Assembly: GCA_047967505.1 (NCBI GenBank)
Contig: CM106541.1
Strand: one strand, 5' to 3'
DNA from: Dipteris shenzhenensis
Taxonomy: Eukaryota > Polypodiophyta > Polypodiopsida > Gleicheniales
Length of the DNA: 64,000 bases
Each line of letters starts with the position of its first letter. The stretch's first letter is position 1. Under the pieces are notes generated by a model. It had not been told where the DNA came from and searched no databases. It saw nothing but the letters and a program-made list of their open reading frames with translations. Of this stretch, positions 1 to 12,458 are shown one piece after another. A program made the translations under genes and the position numbers.

Positions 1-63
1 AAATTAAAAATAAAAGCATTCTATCTATATTATATACCAAAAAGAAAAATTATGAAATTTGGC

Positions 64-1022
64 CCTCTAAACAAGAAATTGCTCCAAAGCTCCACCATAT
101 TGGCATAAAAAACTCAAATCACAAAGCAACCCACCCACTAACGAGTCTTTTCTCCCTATAATCACATCCTAAAAAGCATGAAAGAAATTTGTTGTCACGC
201 CATTAGTTCTTAGAGACTTATCTTTCTCCAGGAAACCCAAAACCTGTCTCCTCTCCTGAACTAAAAAATCCCTAGATAGACCCACTCTTTGTCAAGGTAC
301 TATGTCACCTTCTGCATCTTGAATCCAGTCAATTTCTTTAATATCTTGCTTCCTCTTAAGAGCCGAAAAGAAAGACTTTGTTACAACTCGAGGCATCCCT
401 TGCAACATGCATAGCAGCCTACTCTAGAGTCTCGCCATCTCCGCTTTCTCTAGCTCCTTTGCTCTCATGGCCTCCTTCACTGCCACTAACAAAGTGGCCA
501 CCACCGTATCCCTCGAGCACTCCTCCACAGACATCTTCAAACTCAACTTGCAATCCACAAAGCATTTGTTGTTTGCAAAAGATCTTTCATCTCTATACGT
601 TTTGTGCTTGGAGAGTTTTAGAACCTCCCTGATGGACTTATCCCAGCTTATACAAGGATCCTCTTCACTCCCTATCAGCCTCCTCCATTCACTAGCAATC
701 TCCTCTCGAAAGTCCCTCTACCTTGACAACTCTTATTGAGATCTTATTAATTTCTAATGGAGCATCAAGAGATATGCCAACATTACTAGGAATTGAGAAA
801 GACCAATCCACAAAAGTATGATCCGACAAGCTTGGAACTTAGCAGAATACTCCCCACCATAGGTGCACTCACCCACCAACCTTCCTCCGAAAGATAGAAT
901 CCATATAAACAAAAAGACCGCTCCACAAGACTATGATCTAACAAGCTCGAACTTAGCAGAATACTCCCCACCATGGGTGCACTCACCCACCAACCTTCCT
1001 CCAAAAGATAGAATCCATATAA
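64..1022 (-). mobile_element. Degenerate LINE ORF2 relic (endonuclease end and linker before the reverse transcriptase)
   Basis: Read on the minus strand, the stretch from about 1020 down to 64 gives broken frames that resemble a plant LINE (non-LTR) ORF2. Seen: a segment like DGFYLSE-WW-VSAPMVGSILLSSKLSDH, containing the SDH motif typical of the end of the AP-type endonuclease, with V-DWSF after it. A charged, K/E/R-rich linker follows (REEIASEWRRLIG, then AMRAKELEKAEMARL), and then FLEKDKSLRTNGVTTNFFHAF, which matches the usual W-x-GD-x-NT-x-FFH block ahead of the reverse transcriptase. Stops and frame changes interrupt it throughout, so it is a dead relic, truncated by the window edge. The family is known; the assignment is my inference from these motifs and not from an alignment. 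Confidence 0.6.
797..1022. repeat. 114-bp tandem duplication inside the LINE relic
   Basis: Two adjacent copies, about 797-909 and 910-1022, repeat with a period of 114 bases and differ at only a few positions (agcagaatactccccaccat starts at 841 and again at 955). The duplicated block is the endonuclease SDH region of the LINE relic, so it arose after or with the decay of that element. Confidence 0.85.
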
Positions 1023-1246
1023 CTGACTCGCCTAGATGGGTATGTTCCATCAAATCTTTTGCAACAAATCATTGCCTGGGCAATGGAATGAAAATCAATA
1101 AAGCTCCATATAAGACCTAGGTCATGCGCATTAATGCAGACACCATGGCATCAATTTGCTTGTGTGCAAGGGTTATTTTATTCATGATAAATTTACAAAT
1201 AAGGGGTTGCACGTGATATATAGGGTTTATACATAGTGACACCCTT

Positions 1247-1332
1247 GAGTATATGTGTATTTATATGTATATGTATAAGTACACACACACATACACACAC
1301 AGGTACACGCGTGCACACATACACACACACTT
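1247..1332. repeat. Compound TA/TG/CA microsatellite
   Basis: Irregular run of alternating dinucleotides: gtatatgtgtatttatatg, then acacacac blocks interrupted by ggtacacgcgtg. Low-complexity; short ORFs across it are artefacts. Confidence 0.9.
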
Positions 1333-2828
1333 GCTCTAATCTCTATGCACAGCTAAATTGCCACATGGCAACTGTGCATTCACTCACATGGCAACTTATG
1401 ATTTCTTCAAAAAAATTTAAACCTCATGTTTAATATCTTTCTAAAGGTGACACATGTAGATAGAGAGCTATGAGTTCTCGAGAGAGAACAACCACACACA
1501 CATATGTATGTCGAGATATAGATTATCTCTCCTTCTTGTCAAATAGTGACATCTTCTTATGTTTGTAGGCTGGTTGTTCCTTCTTTGGGACTGTTCTTTG
1601 TAATATAATGACAAATGGATTTCCACTTTTAAAAAATGTGTGTGTGGACCTATTTCTGCATTGGTGGAAATGCACGCATTTGGTGCTGAGGCCGTGGCAT
1701 TATAGCATTCGATGGTGGCTTGGGTGTTGGAAAAAATGCTGGACTCCTTCCGCCACCTGGCCTTGGGCAAAGTGCCAAGCTAATAGCAGGTTTCCATCCC
1801 TCCTCTACAACCCTACAACCTCCCTCTACAACCCTGCAGCCCTGGCTCTCAAGCACTCACCTTCAGACTCCCTTCCAAGCGTGGGAACCTCATTTGTGGG
1901 GCTTTCGCCCATGCGTGGAAAGAGGTTGTGTGTAGCTTTAAAAAAAGTGGTATGTTTTTTGGGGGCGAAATGTGTGCATCCAAGTGCCCATTTTGCCTCC
2001 TTGCAGGTTTATGCGTGCAAAAACATGGCGGTGCAATTGCGGTTCAAGCCACCTGGTTCGCTGTTCCGATCCACGATTTCTCGATCGATCGAAGCTCGCA
2101 CTGCGGGTGCACTAAGCGTGCAAAGCCGAATGTGCGAACCAGCTTCCGCCAAGAAGCCCTCCCTATTAATTAACGTTAAGCTCTCCCTCGAGCTCAATCT
2201 TGCAACGAGCTTCCGCCAAGTTCTAATGTCTAGCCCTCCCTCTTAACAAATGAATTTCGACAGCGTCAAACTAGCGTCCCGCCACGGGTGCCCAAAGGAG
2301 CAGCGAACTTCCTTCTAGTTATTTCCACGTAGGGGAAAAAGCCCCATTTGAATTGCAGAAGGGACATCTCCTTAGAGCGAACGATGGACATTTGGATCCA
2401 ACAAAAATGCTTGGATCCAAATGGCCTCCTAGGTGCAACTTCCCTTGAAAGGAGAGCCTTAGTCTCGTGGAACTCATCGAGCCAATCCCGTCTCTCCCAT
2501 CCCCCAATGCATAGCTCTGCTCTGCCTCTGCAGCGGTCTGCACTCCTCCTCCCTGATCCTGCAGCTGCAGTGCAGCATCCAAACTCCTAGGTGTGGAAAC
2601 ACAATATGGGGTGGCGATTGGGAATCCCCACAGCCACCGGTGCCCAATGGGAAATCTCCCAGCAAGGGAAATGGCGCTTTTTCCCTGCGTGGAAACAGCT
2701 CCCTTGTCGTCGTAGAAACAGGCCCATAGTACTTTTTGTGTGTTCCAAGGGAACGTGGGGAGGGGCGAGTCTAGACTTTAGAACATTGCGTGCACGTTCG
2801 TTGCAACAAAAATGGTAGCGGCCCCGTG
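1333..2828. other. No recognisable gene
   Basis: Several overlapping ORFs exist here (longest 212 codons, 1608-2246, plus strand) but none shows a domain, and the frames overlap on both strands as expected of unselected, slightly GC-richer DNA. A short repeat of gagcttccgccaag occurs near 2135 and 2205. I see no transposon termini. Confidence 0.5.
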
Positions 2829-3392
2829 TTGTTGATAATGTATACGGTTACGTAATGAATACTGCCGAATGGTATATTGGTGTGGATCAGTCGTGATTAT
2901 CAGACAGCATTGGTTTGTCCAACGTGTCAAACCTTTAACAGCAGGACCAATGTCCACGTTGCGAAAGGTCACGAAGCGCATTCAAGGATACAAACCGGAC
3001 TCACTGACTGCAGAGAAGGCCTTTGAGAGCTTTGAGTCTTGACACTTTAAACAGCGTACTCCCGAGTCCTAACAGTAGGTTCAAGGTTGTCGTTCCTCAG
3101 GTCGACTGTAGTCATTCGATTGTCTCGTATCTCATCTTAAGCAGTTAATTGTGTGAGATCATTGAAGCAAATTGGAATACCGTGCTGGCCACGCATTTTA
3201 TACATAGGACTGTGAAGGTCTGATTCCTGATCTTCTGAAGTTCTCACTGCAGTAAATGGCAGTCCGTCCCGTCGACCTTAATCACCTTATCCGTTCCTTG
3301 CACACAGCTCAACCGCCACTCACTGCTAGACAGGTCACAGCACAGATACCTCCCGTGTGACACTTAACCGTATACGATTTACGTTGTGACAT
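2829..3392 (+). other. Possible solo or 5' LTR with a decayed Met-tRNA primer site (weak)
   Basis: The segment begins TGTTGATAATG and ends GTTGTGACA. Immediately after come the bases ttttatcagagccc, which match the plant copia/gypsy initiator-Met primer site tggtatcagagcc except at its start. That order (TG...CA, then a primer-site-like string) is what a 5' LTR looks like. No second copy of the LTR and no retroelement proteins were found nearby, so it may be coincidence. Confidence 0.22.
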
Positions 3393-5769
3393 TTTATCAG
3401 AGCCCACTTTCGGTTGAACGCGATGGAAAGCTTACCATCCACAAACACATGCTTTGAAAATGGGTAACGACACGTAACACGTTCATTGGATATCCACTCC
3501 ATTTGATTGAAAGAGTGGCTTTGGTATTCACGTACGCTTGAAAGAGGCCTTCATCTTTTATAGTCAAATGAACTAGGGTGCGGTAGACAGCCTTTAGCCA
3601 TGGTTTATAGAAGACTAGACTAGATGCCAAAAGCCATTGTGAAGAAAGCATAAAAATGAGACACACTACCACAAGGTTCTTGCGCGGATGAAGGTTTCGT
3701 CACACGCTATCAACGGGAGTTGCAATGTATCTAAAGGACTTCATCTTACTCGTAGACCACAAAGATCCAAAATTTCACTAGAGCCATGCTGGATGTAAGA
3801 GCCAATCTAGCATTGGGATGAACTCCTTTGCCGAATGCAACGTTGGCCGCCCCTATCAAGGCCAATTTTTGTATCTAGGTCTTCCTCTTTTGATCAGGGT
3901 TGACCACTTTGCTATGAAAGCCCTTCTTTTTTTTAAAGCACAAAAATGAGAAAACAATGTAGACAATAACATGATCACAAAAAAATAGTGTTGTTTTAAA
4001 TGGGTTTTTGAGTAGGCTAAGCATAATGCCCTCATAAATTAAATCCCCTTATCATCACTCCGCTTGTTTAATCTTTCCACTTGGCATTCATTTATTCATT
4101 GATCGTTGTCTATATTCCATAGTCATTGGGATTAATTATTCATTCATTCATTATAGTCTTATTTTTGTCATAGTGCACATAACTAGTAAGTGGAAATCGA
4201 ACTTGAATCCTACCACTTTATCAACATTACATATTACCTGAATAGTTGTATTTGTATTGCAAGTCAAGAAATGGATATCTTGCATGCATCAGATTAACGC
4301 CTAGGTCTCATCACTCGATATTGAAGAATTTGGTGGATTCGGATGAATCACACAACTGAAATCACGCAAATCACGATCGTCATTTGATTAAAGGAGAAAA
4401 CTATAGATCACGTAGAATGAGTGATAAATTGATGATATAGTATCTTGAAATTTCAAGAGCCCTGTCTACCTAAAAGAGAGATAAGACCAATACAGATAAC
4501 AAGCACAAAGGAAACACTTGGGGGAGGTAAGGTGGAACCTGAGGTACTGCAAAGACATCAATATAGACCCTTACCTAAACAAAGCAATAGAAAATCCAAA
4601 CGAGCAAACCACAAAGTATCACTATATTGATTGATCTACAATTGGCACCATCTCTAGAATTACATTGATACATCTTCGACGCGATGAGCATGGGTGCATC
4701 CTTTCCTATGATTCCTATAGTACAAAAATCAACTCTGGTTTGCTATGTAGTTGAAGCTTTGGACAGGATTTCAAAGCATATGTGTTAACTCAGCTTAGGA
4801 TAAAGTTGATGGAGTATTAAATGTTGTTCAACCCTGGATGCTCCAATTGTAATAAGGCAATCTATTCGCTATCAACCTACAATTTATTGTTGATTGGTTG
4901 GAAAAAATAAATCAAACCGAACCTTGTCAGGCCAAGCTCAAGAAAATTGCTTCAAAGAAGCTCCCTGTGTGACCTTTGGTTGATCCCTGCAGTTGATAGT
5001 GAATTAAGCAAATTAGTCTTCCTCTCTTGCTCCAAATTTGGCTTCCCAAAATAAAGCACAAAAAGCAAGACAAAATGTTTTTAGATTGTGGCACATGGCT
5101 TCACGAGGGCTTTAAAAATGAAAACTTCCCTCTAGGCTGCCTACTATAAAAAAATCAATCATGTCCTTGAAGATTTTCTCACCTAGGACACCACATAATT
5201 ATAAATTAGAGTTTTTGGTCCAAATATAACTTTGGAATTCAAATCAAACCTTCATTTATCATGCCCTCATGATACCCTTGGCACTCATTTGCTTATTTTC
5301 ATTGGAATGAGTTAAAATAAGATCTTCAAGAGCCCTCCAAAATGGAAAGAATTAGAAGAATAAATACAGGCAAGAAGGAGGTGGGTCAACTTGAAACTTT
5401 AGCCTCAACTCCGAACACTTTTATGACCTCCCTTGAAGGTTAACAATAGCATGCATAATGCAACTCTTTGGACGTCCATCCATTGCTTTCAAAAACTCAC
5501 CCTTAATGACTTTTCAAATTCGCTAAGACGAAGTGAGAGTGTGACTAGGATCCATGTTACCACCATAAGCTAGCAACTCTAAGAGAAGGCAGAATGAGCC
5601 CCACCACACAAAGAAGAACTTTGTGAGTATATAGATCTTACTCAAAGCTCCATGCAAATTTTTTTACCATGGAAAACATAGCATGCCAATCCAAAATTTC
5701 TTGGCAATTGTGCACCATGCATGGTTGAAAATGAGGCAATATGCATATCTTGAGATATAACCTCGAGGG
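3393..5769. other. No recognisable gene
   Basis: AT-rich sequence with only short ORFs (none above about 90 codons) and no motif I can name. The stretch near 5680-5760 (tggcaattgtgcaccatgcatg) belongs to a loosely repeated block seen again near 12.0, 12.3 and 38.5 kb. Confidence 0.5.
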
Positions 5770-5774
5770 GTCAC

Positions 5775-6438
5775 TATTAAATTACACCGCGCAGCAGAAC
5801 AGAAACTGAACAAAGAATAGAGAGTACACAACAAATTGGAGATGAACAAAATTTTCCTTCAATAATGATGTAGTACAGATGATGACTCCATCCACCCGTG
5901 CACTCCCACAGTGGAGCTTAGATGGCGATCTAGACAGATACTAGATGAAGAGCTACTAGCTAGAAGATCTTTGCTAGAAGATTTAATCTAGTACAATGGA
6001 GTGGCGAGGTCGCCTCTTTATAGGTAGGCAGATCAACATAGTCAGTGGAACTGACCAGTCAACCTAGTTGGTGAAGCCGATTAGTCAATTTAGTCGGTGG
6101 AACCGACTAGTCGTCCATGGAATATTCAGGGACCCCCAGTTGTGGGGGCTAGCTGGTCCCTAGACCTCAGCAAGAGTAAGGGGCTCCCACACAATCAAGA
6201 CAATGTGCCTCGTTGTGCTATCGGCTTACCTACCCTGCCTATCCCATAGGCTAGACTCACATAGATCACCTTTCTACCATAAACGATCTCATTGATTGAC
6301 CTTATCTGACATGTAAGTCAGGATCCATCTAGTGTCCCAGGCTCACACATGGCTTCTCCTCATATGGGGGCCTTACAACTTGAGCACCTTGAACCACTGG
6401 TGGTTACCAAGAGGGTGGGGCATTGAGCATATCTAACA
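5775..6438 (-). repeat. Element E 3' LTR (left)
   Basis: Direct repeat of 10589-11334. The plus-strand start is tattaaattac, where the right copy has tgttaaattac, so the terminal TG has mutated. It ends atctaaca. It contains three imperfect copies of a ~23-bp unit (tcaacctagttggtgaagccg type, about 6030-6110). The PPT, read as cccccctcac on the plus strand, lies immediately inside at 6439-6449. Confidence 0.93.
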
Positions 6439-6469
6439 CCCCCCCTCACAATGTCCACCCGTAGGTGAA

Positions 6470-7738
6470 CTACCTTCTCGGCCCAATGCCGAGTCTCTGA
6501 AGATGACCCTGAAGCTGATCCTTCTTGAGTGCCTTGGTGAAGACATCTTCTCCATTTTGCTCTGTTGGAAAGTAGACTAATTCCACTATCCCATCCTCGA
6601 TCAAATCATGCACATAGTGATACTGAATCTCTATATGTTTTATGTGCACATGAAACACTGGATTTTTAGCAATGGCCATGCAAGTTTGATTGTCGCACCT
6701 CAGCACAGTTGCCTCATCCTCTTGCACTCCCATGTGCCATAAGATCCTTCTCAGCCACACTGGTTCACATGCAGCAAAACATGCTGCCTCTTGTACTTAG
6801 CCTCGGTAGAAGACAATGTCACTGTTGGTTGTTTCTTACTGATCCAAGAGAAGATACCTAAACCTAAAGAGAAACAATATCCAGAAACTAATTTCTTGGA
6901 ATCAGCATCTACATCCCAATCTGAGTCACAATGTCTAGCCAAGGAAGTGCTCGTACCATAAGTGATGCCATAATCAAGAGTGCCCTTCACATACTTGAAT
7001 ACCTGCATCCTTGCATTCCAATGATTCTCCTAGGGCTTATTGGAGAACCTACTCAAAACGGCAACAACAAAACTAATGTCCGGTCTGGTGTTGCACAAAT
7101 AGATGAGACTGTTGACCAACTTCCTGTACCTCCCGATGTCTACTGGTGGTGAGGCATCCTCCATGGACAGCCTCACATTTACCTCCATAGGTGTAGCTAT
7201 CTCCTTGCACTTAGACATACCAAATGCCTTCAAGATCTCCCTTGCATATTTTTGTTGAGAGATGAAGATCTTGCCTGGCTCTTGCCAAACTTCAATCCCC
7301 AAACAGTAGTGCATCAAGCCTAAGTCTACTGTCATCTCAAACTCTGTGCTCAACGTCTTTCTAGTCTGATGGATCATGTCTTCATAGTCACCTGTAATAA
7401 TAAGGAGATCATCCCACATATAGAACAATAATAGCAGATTTTGCACCTTTCCTGTACACATACAAGTTAGCATCTGAGGCACATCTTTTGAAGTTTAATT
7501 TACGAAAGAATTTGTCTATCCATTGGTACCATCCTCTTGGGGCCTATTTCAACCTGTACAGAGCCTTCTTCAGCTTACATATCTTGTTCTTAGAATGGGG
7601 GGCCTCAAACCTAGGTGGCTGAGCCATGTGCACCTCCTCCTTGAGGTCACCATTCAAGAATGATGATTTAACATCCATTTGATAAACTGGCCACTTTTTA
7701 TGAGCAGTCACTGATAGTACTGTGTGAATAGTGGTCAT
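6470..7738 (-). pseudogene. Element E reverse transcriptase and RNase H, broken
   Basis: Minus-strand frames give the copia reverse transcriptase entry (VYQMDVKSSFLNGDLKEEV, about 7683-7630) and ALYRLK-APRGWYQW. The catalytic block reads YMWDDLLIITGD at about 7405, where the family has YVDD; the V position is altered. Then come the KFEMTVDLGLMHYCLGIEV-like block, the RNase H core (SGYCFSLGLGIFSWISKKQ and LSSTEAKY) and the C-terminal NPVFHVHIKHIEIQYHYV with VYFPTEQN near 6470-6650. At least three frame changes split it (7544-7738, 7030-7482, 6751-7008, 6470-6760). It would copy the element's RNA into cDNA if intact; here it cannot. Confidence 0.93.
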
Positions 7739-9217
7739 TCTGGCAGTTGAAGCGAAAGATTCCTGAAATCAAACCCTTCAACTTGCAAAAGTCCTTGTGC
7801 AACCAATTTGGCTTTGTACTTTTCCAAAGTCCCATCGGCCTTGTACTTTACCTTCCAAATCCCACTTGGTGCCAATAACCCTTCTGTTAGGTGGTCGATC
7901 TACCAGCTCCCAAGTTTCATTCTTCGAGCATTCTTCATGATGCTGTCATATTCTACTTGCATAGTGTTTTTCCAATCTCAGTTTGCAAGTGCTTCCTCCA
8001 AACTTGCAAGCTCCTTTACTTCTGCAATAATCTCAGCCATCAAGGCCATATTGACTATGTGAGCAAAAGCCCTCCTTTGCTCCTCGATTCTCTGAGACCG
8101 CCTTGGTCCATTTGCATGCTGCTCAACAAACATAGGCATCTGGTTATCATGGTCGTAGAGCTACCTTACCCATTGCGGCAATGGCTTTTCCGATGGTGTA
8201 ACAACAGTTTGGTGACTTATACCTTCAGTATCTGATATTTCCTCCTCCTTTATAGCTCGTGGGGCAGGTCCATAGTGAATTACCTCTTCACTTGATGATA
8301 AAGTGGAAGAGTTCTTCTCTACCTCCACTACATGTGGTTGCTCCCTGAACACCACATCACGGCTCACTATGATCTTCTTTGCCTCTTAGTCATACAACTT
8401 ATAGGCTTTCTCATCACAATAGCCTAAGAAGATACATTTGATGCTTTTTGGTTGTAGCTTGTTTCTCTTTTTGTCTAGTACATGCGCATAGCATTCACAC
8501 CCAAACGTTCTGAAGTGGGAGACAAATGGCTTCTTACTACTGTAAGCCTCATGTGGTGTTTTACCTTTGAGTGCCTTTGTATAGATGCGATTAAGGATGT
8601 AAACTATAGTATTGACAGCCTCATCCCAAAAGTGGTTTGGCAATCCAGTACCTTTCAACATACACCTCCCCATCTCCACAGTGGTCTGCATTCGATGTTC
8701 AACAACCAAATTTTGCTGAGGCGTATGTGGTGTCGTCATTTGTCGCTTGATCCCTTTGCTCTTGCGATCTGATTTTCTTCACTTTTCTCCCTGTTTCATT
8801 TTCAACAAGCTGTAGCCATTCTTTCAATTTACCAAAAGCTTGAGCCTTTTCACAAAGAAAGTACACCCACATCTTCCTACTCTAGTCGTCGACAATCAAT
8901 AAAAAATAGGAAGATCCCCCCAAGGCCTATGTAGGCATCTTACCGCACAAGTCAACATGCACCAACTCTAGAGGAGCGTTTGCTCTATTCTTGCTTTCTT
9001 ATGGGAATGCCTTTCTCTGTTGCTTGCCCATCATGCAAGCTTCACACAGTTCTTTGATTTTTGCTACTGCAAGTAAGTGAGCAACCATACCTTGCTTCTG
9101 CATCTCCTTCAGCACTGCAAATCCAATGTGGCCGAATCTTTCGTGCCAAAGTCTACTTGTGCCGACTCCAGCAGTGGTTGTAAGAGCACTTAGCTCATAC
9201 AGGTTATTCCTCCTTAC
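7739..9217 (-). pseudogene. Element E integrase and connection region, broken
   Basis: From about 9120 downward the minus strand encodes a GAG-pre-integrase/integrase segment (CEACMMGKQ, then ELVHVDLCGKM, then SSYFLLIVDD with SRKMWVYF). The C-terminal integrase part runs 8739-8386 with TPHTPQQN and FWDEAVNTIVYILNR, followed by the FGCECYAHV and KCIFLGY blocks usual for copia. The connection domain (8367-7740) is interrupted by stops, one directly after IVDD and one after KLYD. Confidence 0.9.
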
Positions 9218-10516
9218 TCATGTGCCAACAAGATTACCAGCACTATCCAAAATTTTTTCTCCTGTCTTGTTGAACCTCACCTCATGGTGGTCAAGGTCAA
9301 TTATGGAAGCAATTGATAGCAAATTTTTCTTGATTTGTGGAACATATAGCACATTAGATAGTTTCTTAACATCTCCATTTATAGGAACAAATGAAACCAT
9401 ACCTGTACCCTCAACAGGGTATTTTGTGTTATTTCCTGCAGAGGCTGCATGGAACAATATAGACTCTTCTTGTAGGTCATGCGACGGAGGCACCACTATC
9501 CAACACCCATGAATCAGTGGTTGACACTTCTTGAACTGAGGAACACTCTTCCTCAATGGCCAGAAATAGATCCAACTCTACTTTCGTTGTGTTAGCTGTC
9601 TCTTTCCCCTTATCTGTTTTCTTCAGGGTACCATTCTTTTCATCTGCTTTCTTGACCCGGCAATCTGCAATCACATGGCCCTTCTTCTTGTAGTACAAGC
9701 ATTCTCCCTGAAACTTCTTCTTGCCGCCCTTCTTCTTTTAATCACCACTAGTAGAGGACTCACCTTTGGCGAAGGAACCACCTTTGCCTTTCGCAGTGTG
9801 GCAAAGAACGCAGCATCCCAATTGCCGCCTCCATCTCGAGCTTTAAGCCTCAATTCCTCCTCCATAAGTAAAGCACAGAACTCCTCAAATGACAATGGTT
9901 GGAGTCCCACATGAGTGTTAAGCACTGTTACCAGTCCATCAAACCTTGGTGGACATATCCAGAGACACCGTCGAGCTAGCTCTTCGCTAGTCTTTTGTAT
10001 CCCAGCACCAACCATCTAGTCATGCAGATTTTTTATTTGGGTTATGAACGCCTCCGCTATCTCTCCTTCATTAAACTTCTCAGCTACGAGCAAATTCTCC
10101 AGGTTCTGGATCCTTGTTCGATTCTGCATCTCATACTGACTCTTCAGTATGTTCCAGGCCACAATTGCCTTAGATGTATGCTGAATCAAGGTCAAAACAC
10201 TATCAGTAGTACTTGTAACTAGGGCACACAGAGCATCTGCGTTCCTGTGTTTCAAAGCTCATAGAAGGTCAGCATTAGGAGGTATCGTACTCCCCGGATT
10301 TGCTGGGTCTAGGGTTCCTTGTGGTTCTAAGTCAATCCCCAGTACTGTCTCCAGAAGCTCATATGAATCTAGAATAGCAATAATTTTAAACTTCCACAGA
10401 GTGTAGTTTGTACCATCTAGCTTGCCTTCAGTGAAGGTTGGTGGGCGAATCCTCAACGCTTGGATTATTGGTGTAGCTGTAGCTGCTGAACTCGAGCCAC
10501 TTCCTGTTGCCATCAC
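9218..10516 (-). pseudogene. Element E gag and protease, broken
   Basis: The minus-strand start at 10516 opens a copia gag: FTEGKLDGTNYTLWKFKI is the usual N-terminal block, and the UBN2-type domain follows. The frame is constant from 10516 to about 9671 apart from two in-frame stops (at about 10258 and 10017). After a frameshift come a retroviral-type zinc knuckle (CYYKKKGHVIADC, lacking the usual second Cys) and the aspartic protease signature WVLDSGAS near 9480-9490. The following VLYVPQIKKNLLSI block is the usual protease-to-integrase linker. Confidence 0.9.
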
Positions 10517-10575
10517 TCCGTATGCTATTGAAGCCCTCGCCTCTCTTCTACTCTTCGATCCTTAGAGCCGCCTGG

Positions 10576-10588
10576 GCTCTGGATACCA
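10576..10588 (-). promoter_or_regulatory. Element E primer-binding site
   Basis: On the minus strand the bases directly after the LTR read TGGTATCCAGAGC, the initiator-Met tRNA primer site of plant copia elements (TGGTATCAGAGC) with one inserted C. Confidence 0.85.
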
Positions 10589-11334
10589 TGTTAAATTACA
10601 TGGCGCAACGGAACAAAAATTGAACAAAGAATAGAGAGTACACAGCAAACTGGAGATGAAAAAAAAATTCCTTCAATACTAATGTAGTATAGATGATGGC
10701 TCCGTCCACCCTTGCGCTCCCACAGTGGAGCTTAGATGGCGATTTAGATAGATACTAGGTGAAGAGCTACTAGTTGGAAGATCTCTGCTGGAAGATCTGA
10801 TCTGCTACAATGGACTGGGGAGGTCGCCTCTTTATAGCTATGAGGGTGGTAGTTAGATCAAGGTAGTCGGTGGAACCGACCAATCAACCTAGTTGGTGAA
10901 GCCGACCAATCAACCTAGTCGGTGGAACTGGCTAGTCATCCATGGAATATTCAAGGAATATTCCCTATACCGTTGCCTCGGGGACTTTCACCCTCGAACC
11001 CCTACCAGGGGGCCGGTGGCCCCCCTGGGACCCCCCAACTAGGGGCCAGCGGCCCCCAAACCTCAGCAAGAGTAAGGGGCTCCCACACAATCAAGACAAT
11101 GTGCCTCGTTGTGCTACCAACTTACATACCTTGCCTAGCCCATAGGCTAGCCTCACATAGATCACCTTTCTACCATCAACGATCCCATTGATAGACCTCA
11201 TCTGACATGCAAGTTAGAATCCATCCAGTGTCCCGGGCTCACACATGGCTTCTCCTCATATGGGGGCCTTACAACTTGAGCACCTTGGACCACTGGCGGT
11301 TAATAGGAGGGTGGGGCATTGAGCATATCTAACA
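10589..11334 (-). repeat. Element E 5' LTR (right)
   Basis: Plus-strand termini tgttaaattac...atctaaca, 746 bp. It contains the imperfect ~23-bp units (about 10860-10935), a GC-rich inverted block at about 10985-11060 that the left LTR largely lacks, and the segment catggcttctcctcatatgg near 11245 that is shared with the solo LTR at 47751. Confidence 0.93.
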
Positions 11335-11339
11335 GTCAC

Positions 11340-11940
11340 TCACAAATATGTAAGCATAGCACATGCGTTCAACCGAAGGGATTTTAAAACTCTTCTTTTT
11401 GCACATTTTTTACAGACAAAAGGGTACCATTTAAAGGGGGTATTCACAGATTAAATAGAAAAAGGATGTGTTTTATTCATGAGAAGATCACATCTAAGGG
11501 ACTTTTAAATTAGGCCTTGAATGCACATGATATTGAGGATTTACATGTATTGAACCCCCTGAGGATATTAATAATCTCTAATCCTTACAAAGCTTTGTGA
11601 GTATATGGTCTTACTCATTGAAATGTATCTCTTGGGTATCCTATAGGTTTATCTATCCATCTGAATCCAATACGAAATGCCTACCTTCTAGTTTACATTC
11701 TAGATATGATGTAACTTTACCTAACATTCAACTATGATATTTGCCTTCCTAATGCCTATTGTCAAGGTATCCTAAGGAAAATTCATTCAAACCTCATTCG
11801 TTGAATCTATCGAACAAATCTAGTTTGTTCCTCATAATAATTTGGCTTCTCTCTAAAGCTTGAATTACCCATTCATATATCATCCAAGATTGAATCTATA
11901 AATCACCACTTGCCTCATCCATCATCGTTAATTGGAGGCT
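11340..11940. other. AT-rich spacer, no recognisable gene
   Basis: Only short ORFs. The stretch ctttgtgagtatatggtctt near 11593 echoes aactttgtgagtatatagat near 5620, on the other side of element E, so both may belong to a dispersed anonymous repeat. Confidence 0.5.
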
Positions 11941-12250
11941 CACATATGAGGCAGTGATCGCCAAAATGACACATACATATATGGTATAACATAGTTTTTG
12001 GGCAATTATGTACAATGCATAATAAAAAATGACCAAGTATGCATTTCCACATATAATCGTTTGGAGCATTTCCACATATAATAAAAAATGACCAAGTATG
12101 CATTTCCACATATGAGGCAATGATTGCCAATATGACACATACATATATGGTATAACTATACAATTCATGGTTTTTGGGCAATCATGTACGATGCATAATA
12201 AAAAATGACCAAGTATGCATTTCCACATATAAATGTTTGGAGCATATAGA
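11941..12250. repeat. 166-bp tandem duplication
   Basis: Copies start at 11941 and 12107 with cacatatgaggca(g/a)tgat. A shorter internal repeat, ccacatataa...gaccaagtatgcatttccacat, occurs three times. ORFs on the minus strand here simply reproduce the repeat. Confidence 0.85.
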
Positions 12251-12458
12251 TCTTACACAAACCAAGGTTCGTGTAAATTTCCATTATCATCGAATAAATA
12301 CACATATATGCTATATATAACCATGTCAATGCATAATCTTTTGACACTTGTGCACTATGCATATCCCAAAGTAAGAGAATAGGTATTCCTTACCATAGAA
12401 ATGGTGTTGGATCCTTATGAAACTTTGAAGTTTCATGACTATCAGACACATATATGCA

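Larger units (their letters stand above)
5775..11334 (-). mobile_element. Element E: complete, degenerate Ty1/copia retrotransposon, antisense
   Basis: A full element read on the minus strand: 5' LTR on the right (10589-11334), primer site, gag, protease, integrase, reverse transcriptase, RNase H, PPT and 3' LTR on the left (5775-6438). The flanking 5-bp duplication gtcac is exact (5770-5774 and 11335-11339), so this is an unrearranged single insertion. Integrase precedes reverse transcriptase, which defines copia order. Many stops and frameshifts make it non-functional. The LTRs differ in length (664 against 746 bp), mostly through an indel in a GC-rich hairpin segment, and they have also diverged by substitution, so the insertion is not recent. 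Confidence 0.95.

Noticed and set aside
1608-2246. 212-codon plus-strand ORF
   Set aside because: No recognisable domain, overlapped on both strands by other ORFs of similar quality, and low-complexity CTACAACCCT repeats lie within it.
2919-2975. VCPTC-QTF-NSRTN resembling the Cys pair of a gypsy integrase zinc finger
   Set aside because: Only a C-x2-C with a few matching residues; the paired His motif and the integrase core are absent, so chance is as likely.
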